A program made the translations under genes and the position numbers. Positions 14,455 through 21,959 of a stretch of 64,000 nucleotides of DNA are shown in pieces. The stretch is taken from assembly GCF_010915725.1 (NCBI RefSeq), contig NZ_JAAIJR010000017.1, forward strand, positions 1-64,000. The letters run 5' to 3'. The notes under the pieces were generated by a model. It made no database searches. It worked only from the letters and a program-made list of their open reading frames with translations, and was not told the origin of the DNA. The stretch is from Thiorhodococcus mannitoliphagus. Lineage in GTDB: Bacteria; Pseudomonadota; Gammaproteobacteria; Chromatiales; Chromatiaceae. Positions within the stretch are counted from its first letter, which is position 1. Each line of letters starts with the position of its first letter.

Positions 14455-15687
14455 ATGTCCGAGAACGGCCCAATCATTCGAAATAAGGCGACTGGTAAGG
14501 TGACCAGAGGCAAACCGGCCAATTCGGTGGGAACCTTGCGAGAGGGATCACGGCCTGCGGCAGCGGCAATCACCAGCGACACAACCGCTGAGAGCTTGCC
14601 GAGGCGTTCCGCTGAAGAGATCCCTGAGGTGCCAGGACGAGATGCATCACTCAAGGACGCGGCACCGGACAGAAAAAAGCCGTCTGCAGATTCTCAGGCG
14701 AAAACCAACCCACCCATCGAGACCTTGGAGCAGTTCCTCGCGTACGCCTATTCCCGGCAGGGTAAGCGGATAGCCCTCAAGCCGAAGGTCGAAGAAGCAA
14801 TTGCCTTGGGACCGCAGCTGAGTGATGAAGCGCGCTCGCGGCTGATGGCGCTGGCCAAGGGAGATGTTCTACTCGCCGTTCCGTGCCAATTGTTGTTGAC
14901 AGTTCGAGAGATCCGAGGCCATCCGAAGCTCAGGGACGAGATTCTCAGCTTCGTCCGATCTGTCCTTGAGGCGCATCTCACCTTCATCGCTCCAGTGCTG
15001 AGCAACCCGCTGAACTCACCCGAATCTGAATCCGCTCTGGCGCACTTGGTCGAGGCCGACCTGGCTCGAGAAGAGGCGTTGAAGCCAAGAGAGCTGATCG
15101 AGTTGCGCGCCAACGCGGCTTACTGTGTGGGACTCTGGTTTGTCGAAAAGCGCAGCTGGTCGCCCGAGCAATTGAGCCAGTTCCTCTACGCCAAGTTCTG
15201 GAAACGACAGATCCCCGAGAGCGAGGACGGAGCTCACCGCTTCCGCGCGTTGACGGAGATTCGGGATCTCGCGGGACTCGGCCTGGCGTGCTCCGCTTTC
15301 GAGAAACAAGCCGATCAGCAAGAGCGGGTGGCGAAGACGGCGAACCTCGCACGCGATTCCGCCTTAGAGCGTGTTACGACGCTCGAAGCGTCGGTCGAGC
15401 AATTGCGACAGCGTCTGGCGGAGCGAGATCAACAGCTCGCCGAGCTGGATCAGACATTGAGCCTGGAGCGCGAGCGGCATGCACACACCCGTGCCCATCT
15501 CCGTGATGACATCGAGCAACTCCGGACGCGGGTGGTGAGACGTCTCAAGGCGGAAACCCACTTGCTCACGGAGGGATTGCAGGCGCTTCGTCGTGATCCA
15601 CCCAAGGTCCATGTGATGGACGATCATGCCGAGCGGGCACTCGGGGCCTTGCAGCGGGAGTTGAAGGAGTTGGAGTCGGAGGACTGA
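14455..15687 (+). CDS. Coiled-coil protein of unknown function
   Basis: 410 residues. Residues 1-85 are charged and probably disordered. Residues 85-285 are helical and contain a long region with LSDEARSRLMALAKGDVLL and ELIELRANAAYCVGLWFVEKRSW. Residues about 285-400 are a strong coiled coil (VEQLRQRLAERDQQLAELDQTL and following). The stop is two bases from the Hsp70-like start, so translation is probably coupled. A role as scaffold or nucleotide-exchange partner for the Hsp70-like ATPase is only inference from adjacency. No known family recognised. Confidence 0.72.
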   Translation: MSENGPIIRNKATGKVTRGKPANSVGTLREGSRPAAAAITSDTTAESLPRRSAEEIPEVPGRDASLKDAAPDRKKPSADSQAKTNPPIETLEQFLAYAYSRQGKRIALKPKVEEAIALGPQLSDEARSRLMALAKGDVLLAVPCQLLLTVREIRGHPKLRDEILSFVRSVLEAHLTFIAPVLSNPLNSPESESALAHLVEADLAREEALKPRELIELRANAAYCVGLWFVEKRSWSPEQLSQFLYAKFWKRQIPESEDGAHRFRALTEIRDLAGLGLACSAFEKQADQQERVAKTANLARDSALERVTTLEASVEQLRQRLAERDQQLAELDQTLSLERERHAHTRAHLRDDIEQLRTRVVRRLKAETHLLTEGLQALRRDPPKVHVMDDHAERALGALQRELKELESED

Positions 15688-15689
15688 CA

Positions 15690-17465
15690 ATGAGTGTGGT
15701 GGGATTCGATTTTGGGACGACTAACAGCCTGATCTCCTTAATCCAAGGGGAACGGGCCATCAACTTTCTGGATGATCAGGGTCTGCCCGTGCCCTCAGTG
15801 GTTTGTTATGAGGGGGCTCAAACCATCGTGGGGCGCGCGGCCAAGGAGCGTTTGGGCGAGGCGGGTCTCGGTGTCAAAGGCAATGTAGTGCGCTCACCCA
15901 AGGTCCTGCTCGGACGGGACAGTGCCTTTATTGAAGGTGTCGAGCGTAATCCGGTCGATATCGTGCGTGATGTCGTGGCCTATGTCTCGGCCGAAGCACA
16001 AGGCAGCCGAAGCCGCGATCTACGTAGGATTGCGGGCGCCGTGGTGACGATTCCGGTCAATATGGAAGGACGTCGGCGCGCGGCATTGCGAGATGCTTTC
16101 CGTTTGGCGGGCATCCGCATCGTTCAGTTCGTGCATGAGCCTCTGGCCGCGCTCTATGGTTTCTTCCGCTCGCAAAGCGATCTGGCGGCGGCTCTGCGAC
16201 GCTACGACCGCAAGCTCATGCTCGTCTTCGACTGGGGTGGTGGGACGCTCGATCTGACGCTGTGCCGCCTGACGGACGGGATGCTGGTCCAGAATCGCAA
16301 TGACGGCACGGATGAGGTCGGGGGCGATACCTTCGATGAAGCCATTCGCAACGAAGTCGTCAAACGCGTTCTCGAGCAGCGCGGCCTGGATGACGCGACA
16401 CGGATCAATCCGGATGCGCTGACGCGACTCTTGCATCGCTGCGAGCGCGCCAAGATCGACCTCTCCGAGCGCACCAGCGTTGCGATTTATGTCCCTGGTT
16501 TCTTCCAGGGCGTTGCCGACGAGGATCTCGACTATCGGCTGACGCGCGATGAGCTGGAGGAGATCGTCAGCCCCCTGCTCAACAAGGGCCTCAATCGGAT
16601 TGCCAAACTGCTCGACACCGCTGACGTCTCGCCCGCTCAGATCGCTGGCTGCTTGGCGACTGGCGGCATGGCCAACATGCCCGCGATCCGCTCTCGGCTG
16701 CATGAATGGTTTGGCGCCCAGCGGGTCGAGATCTCCGAGCGCAGCGGCACCCTGATCGCCGAAGGCGCGGCCTGGATCGCGCATGACAAAGCCGCCTTGC
16801 AGCTTGCCAAGCAAGTCGAGCTGCTGCTGGCGCGCAACTCCTATCTCTCGCTCATTCGGGCCGGCGCCATGATGCCGAGCGAGGGAGAGGTCTGCCAGGA
16901 TCAGTTTCATCTCTACTGTGCCGATCCGCGCGATGGCAAGGCCAAGTTCCAGCTGTGCAGTCCGGTCGTCCCCGGAGGCCGTGTCCTGGCCAATGACCGG
17001 AGAAACCCACTCGAGAACCTGGTGGTCGAGGTCGATGACAAGGCGCGGCCCTTCCATGAGCGACTCGAGCTGGACGTCCAGATCGATGACAACCTGATCC
17101 TGCATGCACAGGCACGCTCGTTGAACAAGCGCGGACTCGATCAGAAAGAGGTCCATGACCTTGAGTTTGGCTTGGCCCTTCCGACTGCGGATCATGCCTG
17201 GAAGACGGGGAGGGATGCCATCGATGCGGCAGGCAAGTCCGCCCACCATGAGCCAGGAGATCTCGTGCTTCGATCGAATGTTGCTGATCGAAAGGATCCG
17301 ACACTCATCCCCGGCGAGCTGATGTATCAGCATCACCGGGAGTATTTCGACGTTCGACGACAGCCGCCCAAAGTCCAGGACCTGGAGCGTCTCTACTACC
17401 AGCCCTGCGCGCTCTGCGGGAGAGCTTCGAACGACCCTCTCTGTGACTGTTCCTCACTGTTGTAG
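15690..17465 (+). CDS. Hsp70/DnaK-like ATPase with C-terminal zinc-ribbon motif
   Basis: 591 residues. The actin-like ATPase domain spans about 1-370: phosphate 1 loop VVGFDFGTTNSL at 3-14, the VHEPLAALYG segment, phosphate 2 loop VFDWGGGTLDLTL, GGDTFDEAI, and the adenosine-side ATGGMANMPAIRSRL. Beyond it, residues 380-540 are a beta-rich part distinct from the DnaK substrate domain. The end carries CALCGRASNDPLCDC, a probable zinc site, where chaperone Hsp70s have a helical lid and EEVD-like tail. This makes a general folding role less likely than a dedicated role in the island. ATPase activity is expected because the loops are intact. Confidence 0.88.
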   Translation: MSVVGFDFGTTNSLISLIQGERAINFLDDQGLPVPSVVCYEGAQTIVGRAAKERLGEAGLGVKGNVVRSPKVLLGRDSAFIEGVERNPVDIVRDVVAYVSAEAQGSRSRDLRRIAGAVVTIPVNMEGRRRAALRDAFRLAGIRIVQFVHEPLAALYGFFRSQSDLAAALRRYDRKLMLVFDWGGGTLDLTLCRLTDGMLVQNRNDGTDEVGGDTFDEAIRNEVVKRVLEQRGLDDATRINPDALTRLLHRCERAKIDLSERTSVAIYVPGFFQGVADEDLDYRLTRDELEEIVSPLLNKGLNRIAKLLDTADVSPAQIAGCLATGGMANMPAIRSRLHEWFGAQRVEISERSGTLIAEGAAWIAHDKAALQLAKQVELLLARNSYLSLIRAGAMMPSEGEVCQDQFHLYCADPRDGKAKFQLCSPVVPGGRVLANDRRNPLENLVVEVDDKARPFHERLELDVQIDDNLILHAQARSLNKRGLDQKEVHDLEFGLALPTADHAWKTGRDAIDAAGKSAHHEPGDLVLRSNVADRKDPTLIPGELMYQHHREYFDVRRQPPKVQDLERLYYQPCALCGRASNDPLCDCSSLL

Positions 17466-17600
17466 CGCGAATCGAGTCTCGAATCGCAGAGCCCCGAAGA
17501 TGCCCAGGCGCCCCGCGTTCTAGAGATTGCGCCACGGCCTTATCAAGTTGCGCTGCGCCGCCTCATGGAGGGGGTTACCTTGGGTGGTCGTACACTTTAG

Positions 17601-17868
17601 GGCACCTCGAGTGACGAGTTCCCCGAAGAAGTGGCGAGCCTCGCGATTACACAGAGTCCAGCAGAAGAGTTCTTCGCGACAGTGCGTGCCCTGATCGTGC
17701 GCTCGCCAGCGCCGAGAACCGACGCCGAAATCGCGGATGAGCTCAATGTATCCAGGACGCAAGCGGATCAGTCGTTTGGTTGAGGAGGGCGTGTTGGAGA
17801 AAACTTCACGCCCCGTCCGCTACCGGCCCGTCATTGAGCAGCCAGTGCAGGCAAGTTTGTTCGAATAA
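17601..17868 (+). pseudogene. Frameshifted winged-helix DNA-binding gene
   Basis: Two frames together spell one winged helix. The first frame reads ALIVRSPAPRTDAEIADEL and on to NVSRTQA before hitting TGA at 17781. From 17761 a second frame continues KRISRLVEEGVLEKTSRPVR, then YRPVIEQPVQASLFE, to TAA at 17866. A single-base change near 17757-17762 would join them. No good start codon or ribosome site is seen, so the 5' end may also be lost. The end QASLF resembles a clamp-docking motif. It lies just ahead of the SNF2 gene, whose ribosome site overlaps the stop. The region 17466-17600 shows nothing else. Confidence 0.6.
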
Positions 17869-17882
17869 GGAGTCATGAATCG

Positions 17883-20864
17883 ATGGTCTTCTCACCAGGG
17901 ATGCGCGTCCTCTGTCGCGATGCCGAATGGCTGGTGACGCGGGTGGAAGCGGCGAGCCGCCGCGATCAGGTGCTCTACTGTGTCGGCGCCGATGATCTGA
18001 CTCGTGGGCATGAAACCGCCTTTCTCACCCAGCTGGAGCAGATCGAGCCGGTCGATCCGCGTCGGACCCGACTGGTGCCTGACGCAAGCGGCGGTTACGC
18101 GCGCGCGAAGCTCTTTCTCGAGGCCCAGTTGCGCCAGATGCCCCTGACGGACCCTGATCCGCATGTGGACGGCATGGGCGCCTTTACGCCTATGGGCTAC
18201 CAGAAAGAGGCCGTCCAGCGCGCCATCGCCCAGCTGCGCCCACGCCTTTTGCTCGCCGACGCCGTGGGACTGGGCAAGACCATCGAGGTCGGCATGATCC
18301 TCTCCGAGCTGATGAAGCGCGGCCAGGCGGATCGCATCCTGGTGCTGGCCAAGAAGTCGATGCTCGCCCAGTTCCAGGCCGAACTCTGGAACCGCTTTGC
18401 CATTCCACTGGTGCGGCTCGACTCGACAGGCTTGGCGCGCCTCCAGCTCAAGATCCCGGCCTCCAAGAACCCCTTCGAGGTCTATCACCGTCTCATCATC
18501 TCGATCGATACCCTCAAGGACATCGGCCGCTACAGCCATTTCCTGGAGGACACTCGCTGGGATGTGGTCGTGATCGACGAGGCGCACAACGTTGCCGGCG
18601 GGGGCAATCCAGAGAAGCATCTGAGCTACCGCCTGGCGCGGCGTCTCGCGCGTCGTGCCAACAGCATGCTGCTGACCACAGCGACTCCGCACAACGGCAA
18701 GCGCGAGACCTTCGGCCGGCTGATCAGTCTGCTCGATCCCTCGGCCATCCCCGATCCGAAGCTGCGCGAGTACGAGGCATCCGATATCAAGCCATTCTTC
18801 CTGATGCGATTCAAGGAGGATGTGCGCGCCGAGGCGGGCGAGCACTTCGCCTCGCGCGAGGTCGTGCCGCTCCCGCGCACGCGTGTCCCGGCCACCCCGG
18901 CGGAGGAACGCGTCTACCGCATTCTGGCGGAGCTACGTCAACGGATCCTCGACCGGACCCTGGTCGCCACGGGCATCGTTCAGTGGGGTCTCTACAAGTC
19001 CTTCCTCTCCAGCCCGGAGGCCTGTCGCTCCACGGTCGAGAAGCGTCTGCGTCAGTTGCGCGACACCGATCCTGGGTCGCCCGAGGCCCAGGCCCTGCAA
19101 CCCCTGCACGAGGCCCTGGCGGGCCTGACGATCGCCGACAGCGCGCGCTTTCGACTGCTGGTGAGGGAGCTCGAGTCGCTGGGCTGGAACGGGACGGCGA
19201 AGAGCCCACGTCTGCTCGTCTTCACCGAGAGCAGGGTGACCCAGAGCCAGCTTGCCGGCGCGCTGGCCAAGCACTTCCGTCTCAAGTTCAGCGAGAAGCC
19301 GGAGGATCAGCCGAACCAGCCCTTGGCCATCATCCACGGCGGCATGGCCGATATCCACCTGGCGGCGACCATCGAATCCTTCGGGACCGGCGTCAGCCCG
19401 ATGCGCCTGCTCTTGGCGACCGACGTCGCCTCGGAGGGCGTCAACCTCCATCACCAGTGTCATCACATCATCCACTACGATCTCCCCTGGTCCATCATCA
19501 CCCTGATCCAGCGCAACGGACGCATCGACCGCTTCGGTCAGCGTCACAGCCCCGTCATCCGCTATCTCATGGTGCGCACGCAGGAAGGCTTCCTCGACGG
19601 CGATGAAGCCATCTTCGAGCGTCTGGTCGAGAAGGTCGAGGAGATCAACCGCTCGACCCGCAGCGGCGAGAGCCTGCTCAAGCTCTACGATTCCGACCGG
19701 GAAGAGGAGTACATCGCCACCCGAGGCATCCTGGCGGCCGACCGGGAGGTGCTGGACCGCGCCAACCCGGAGACCGCGGAGAGTGCCGAGCTGGAGTCCC
19801 TGCTGCTCGCCGCGAATGCTCAGGGTCACGACGACTGGCTCGCTTTTCTGACCGGCCAGACGGAGGCACCGGCGAACGCGGCCCAGTCCGCGCCGGCCGT
19901 CATCGACAACTCGCGCATCCGGCTGATGTCCAACGCGGACTTCCTGGAGCTGGGGTATCGCACCCTGGCGGACGCGCAGGTCGGCGACGCCTTCGCGCCG
20001 CTCCAGAAGACCGCCGCACAGGTCGTCCTCAATCCTCCGGACGATCTGCGCCGTCGGCTCGGCGCGCCACGCTCGGGGAGCGGTGCCGGGTCCGCGCGTG
20101 GGAGCGACGTCATCTTCGGCGCCACCGCGATTCCCGAGGAGGCCTGGCCCGAGGACGGTCACCTCTATCTCACCACCGACCCCGAGCGGGTCGACCGGGC
20201 TATCAAGGCGGCCTTGGCACAGAAGGGTCAGTGGTCGCCAGAGCTGCTGCTCACCGATCAGCATCCCGTGCTCCAGTGGCTCTCCGAGCGGCTCATGATG
20301 CTGATGCAGCGTGGCGAGGCGCCGCTGATCGCCTCGCCTCATCTGGAGGCCGGCGAGCTGCTGTTCTGTTTCATCGGGCAGGTCAGCTCGCGCGCTGGCA
20401 CCCCCTTGATCGTCGACACCCATGCCGTGTCCTACCGCAAGAGTGGCAAGATCGAGCGGCGCCCGCTGAAGGAAGCACTGGCCGAGGCGCGCTTCGCATC
20501 GCTGGCCAACACCGGACGTGGCTCGCGATTGCCGGACAGCCTTTTGGCCGGCTTCGTTGAGGGCGCCGTCGAGGAAAGTCTCCGCCATCTGCGTCAGCTC
20601 AAGGACCAGCGCCAGGAGCAGATCAAGCCGAGGCTGGACGAGGAGGAACGCCGTCTCAAGCGCTGGTTCCAACGGCGGGCGGAGCACATCGAGGGCGCCT
20701 TGCGCGACCTCCCGCCCGAGGGCAAGCGGGCCTTGCAGCTGCGGCGTCAGTTGGACGAAATGGAAAGGTACCTGCGTGACCGCGAGGACAACTGGAAGGA
20801 CACCCACCTTCTGGCCAGCGACGAGCCCTCGACGCGCTTGGTGCTGGCGATCGAGGGGGCGTAA
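17883..20864 (+). CDS. SNF2-family helicase, DrmD-like
   Basis: 993 residues. Helicase motifs are intact: motif I LADAVGLGKT near 122-131, motif II DEAH at 232-235, LLTTATPHNG as motif III, LLLATDVASEGVNLHHQ as motif V and QRNGRIDRFGQ at 543-553 as motif VI. This is the SNF2/RapA-like class in DISARM (DrmD). The C-terminal 400 residues include a coiled-coil end (EEERRLKRWFQRRAEHIEG). Such proteins are double-strand DNA translocases rather than strand-separating helicases. The partner adenine methylase is encoded 1.1 kb downstream with toxin-antitoxin genes between. The start has AAGGAG ten bases upstream. Confidence 0.88.
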   Translation: MVFSPGMRVLCRDAEWLVTRVEAASRRDQVLYCVGADDLTRGHETAFLTQLEQIEPVDPRRTRLVPDASGGYARAKLFLEAQLRQMPLTDPDPHVDGMGAFTPMGYQKEAVQRAIAQLRPRLLLADAVGLGKTIEVGMILSELMKRGQADRILVLAKKSMLAQFQAELWNRFAIPLVRLDSTGLARLQLKIPASKNPFEVYHRLIISIDTLKDIGRYSHFLEDTRWDVVVIDEAHNVAGGGNPEKHLSYRLARRLARRANSMLLTTATPHNGKRETFGRLISLLDPSAIPDPKLREYEASDIKPFFLMRFKEDVRAEAGEHFASREVVPLPRTRVPATPAEERVYRILAELRQRILDRTLVATGIVQWGLYKSFLSSPEACRSTVEKRLRQLRDTDPGSPEAQALQPLHEALAGLTIADSARFRLLVRELESLGWNGTAKSPRLLVFTESRVTQSQLAGALAKHFRLKFSEKPEDQPNQPLAIIHGGMADIHLAATIESFGTGVSPMRLLLATDVASEGVNLHHQCHHIIHYDLPWSIITLIQRNGRIDRFGQRHSPVIRYLMVRTQEGFLDGDEAIFERLVEKVEEINRSTRSGESLLKLYDSDREEEYIATRGILAADREVLDRANPETAESAELESLLLAANAQGHDDWLAFLTGQTEAPANAAQSAPAVIDNSRIRLMSNADFLELGYRTLADAQVGDAFAPLQKTAAQVVLNPPDDLRRRLGAPRSGSGAGSARGSDVIFGATAIPEEAWPEDGHLYLTTDPERVDRAIKAALAQKGQWSPELLLTDQHPVLQWLSERLMMLMQRGEAPLIASPHLEAGELLFCFIGQVSSRAGTPLIVDTHAVSYRKSGKIERRPLKEALAEARFASLANTGRGSRLPDSLLAGFVEGAVEESLRHLRQLKDQRQEQIKPRLDEEERRLKRWFQRRAEHIEGALRDLPPEGKRALQLRRQLDEMERYLRDREDNWKDTHLLASDEPSTRLVLAIEGA

Positions 20865-20867
20865 TCG

Positions 20868-21010
20868 CTATTGAGCTTGCTCAGCCATCACCCGCATGAA
20901 GTCGGCCGCCTTGAGGATGATCGTCTCGAGCATGCGCTGGGCATCGCTGAAATCCCTGTCACCTTGAGCGCGGCCGAAATGAGTACATTGGTGTCGATGA
21001 CGACTCTCAT
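20868..21010 (-). pseudogene. PIN-domain toxin remnant with internal deletion
   Basis: The minus strand starts MRVVIDTNVLISAALK, the classical PIN N-terminus, at 21010. It then jumps out of frame to what looks like the PIN C-terminus, GDRDFSDAQRMLETIILK and on to MRVMAEQAQ, ending at 20868. About 80 middle residues of a normal PIN domain, with most of the acidic active site, are gone. Its start overlaps the stop of the antitoxin gene by ATGA. It cannot be an active nuclease. Confidence 0.7.
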
Positions 21011-21243
21011 TGGCCGCTGCGATAGGCCTCGATCTCGCGAGAGATATCCTCGTCTGTCAATTGCGTGGCCTGAGGAAGCGCCTGCGTGCGTGCAAAGAGG
21101 TCGCGCCAGCGGCGGGCGCGCTGCTCATGCTCGGCATCGTCGACCAGGATCACTTTGATGTGCTGGCCTGGCCGAAAGGGTAGGTTCCGCAGCTCCAGCC
21201 GCGCCGGATCCTCGATCGTGACCTGGGTTCGATAAGCCGTCAT
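21007..21243 (-). CDS. Orphan antitoxin of the deleted PIN system
   Basis: 78 residues from MTAYRTQVTIEDPARLELRN. The first half is beta-rich, including FRPGQHIKVILVDD, as in short AbrB-like or plasmid-type antitoxins. The second half is helical with RRWRDLFARTQALPQ and DISREIEAYRSGQ, resembling antitoxins of VapC partners. The stop overlaps the start of the PIN remnant. With its toxin deleted it should be unneeded, unless it neutralises a related toxin elsewhere. Confidence 0.7.
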   Translation of the reverse strand: MTAYRTQVTIEDPARLELRNLPFRPGQHIKVILVDDAEHEQRARRWRDLFARTQALPQATQLTDEDISREIEAYRSGQ

Positions 21244-21354
21244 GACGCAAGCCTCATTCGCATCGAGAGAGATTTGGAGGAGCCTAATCACAGCACGACC
21301 AGCATCATGCTACCGTACAGACCATCTGTCCAACTTCCGCCGAAGGCCACACCC

Positions 21355-21636
21355 ATGACGATCGAAACTACCTACAGCCAAGCACGCGAGCAGCTCAAGT
21401 CGTTCATGGACCGGGCGATCGAGGATCGTGAGGTCATCATGGTCCGCCGCCGCGGCGGGGACGCCGTGGCCATCATCGCCGCCGACGAGCTGGAGGGCTT
21501 GATGGAGACCGCGCATCTGCTGCGCTCGCCACGGAACGCCGAGCGCCTGCTGACGGCCCTCGCGCGTGCCCGTGGCGATGCGATCGAGCCGCTGTCCGTC
21601 ACGGACCTGCGCCAGGCGGTCGGGCTTGAAGACTGA
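21355..21636 (+). CDS. yefM: Phd/YefM-family antitoxin
   Basis: 93 residues. The N-terminus MTIETTYSQAREQLKSFMDR and the strand EVIMVRRRGGDAVAIIAADELEGLMET are typical of YefM/Phd antitoxins, which bind their own promoter as dimers and mask the toxin with the C-terminal helix. It precedes a YoeB/Txe toxin by five bases. The start is the methionine at the family N-terminus; longer in-frame starts upstream lie in probable promoter sequence. Confidence 0.92.
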   Translation: MTIETTYSQAREQLKSFMDRAIEDREVIMVRRRGGDAVAIIAADELEGLMETAHLLRSPRNAERLLTALARARGDAIEPLSVTDLRQAVGLED

Positions 21637-21641
21637 GTCCC

Positions 21642-21914
21642 ATGAAAACTGAGCCCAAGCGACTCGCGGTCTTCCATCCAGAATTCATCGAAGACCTGCG
21701 CCATTGGGTCGAGACCGAGCGGCGCACGGCCAAGCGCCTGCTGGACCTGGTCGAGGCCGTGCTGCGCGATCCCTTCAAGGGGATCGGCAAGCCCGAGCCG
21801 CTCAAATATCTGGGCAGCGACGTCTGGTCACGCCGACTGACCCAGGAGCATCGCTGTGTCTATCTGGTCAAGGCGGATCGCGTCGAGTTTCTGCAGGGAC
21901 GTTACCACTACTGA
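21642..21914 (+). CDS. yoeB: YoeB/Txe-family ribosome-dependent mRNA nuclease toxin
   Basis: 90 residues, the normal length of YoeB. The family signature KPEPLKYLGSDVWSRRLTQE followed by HRCVYLV and the C-terminal GRYHY are present, including the terminal His-Tyr that contributes to catalysis. YoeB-type toxins cut mRNA in the ribosome. It lies 45 bases ahead of the methylase gene, so the antitoxin-toxin pair may be cotranscribed with it. Confidence 0.93.
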   Translation: MKTEPKRLAVFHPEFIEDLRHWVETERRTAKRLLDLVEAVLRDPFKGIGKPEPLKYLGSDVWSRRLTQEHRCVYLVKADRVEFLQGRYHY

Positions 21915-21959
21915 TGCATCGCCAGAGCGGACGCCATCGTTTCAAGGAGCAGCCATCCC

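Noticed and set aside
17601-17868. Programmed frameshift in the winged-helix gene
   Set aside because: No slippery heptamer or following pseudoknot is visible and no start codon is well placed; decay is simpler.
18933-20807. 624-residue minus-strand frame inside the SNF2 gene
   Set aside because: Antisense shadow; the plus strand has all helicase motifs.
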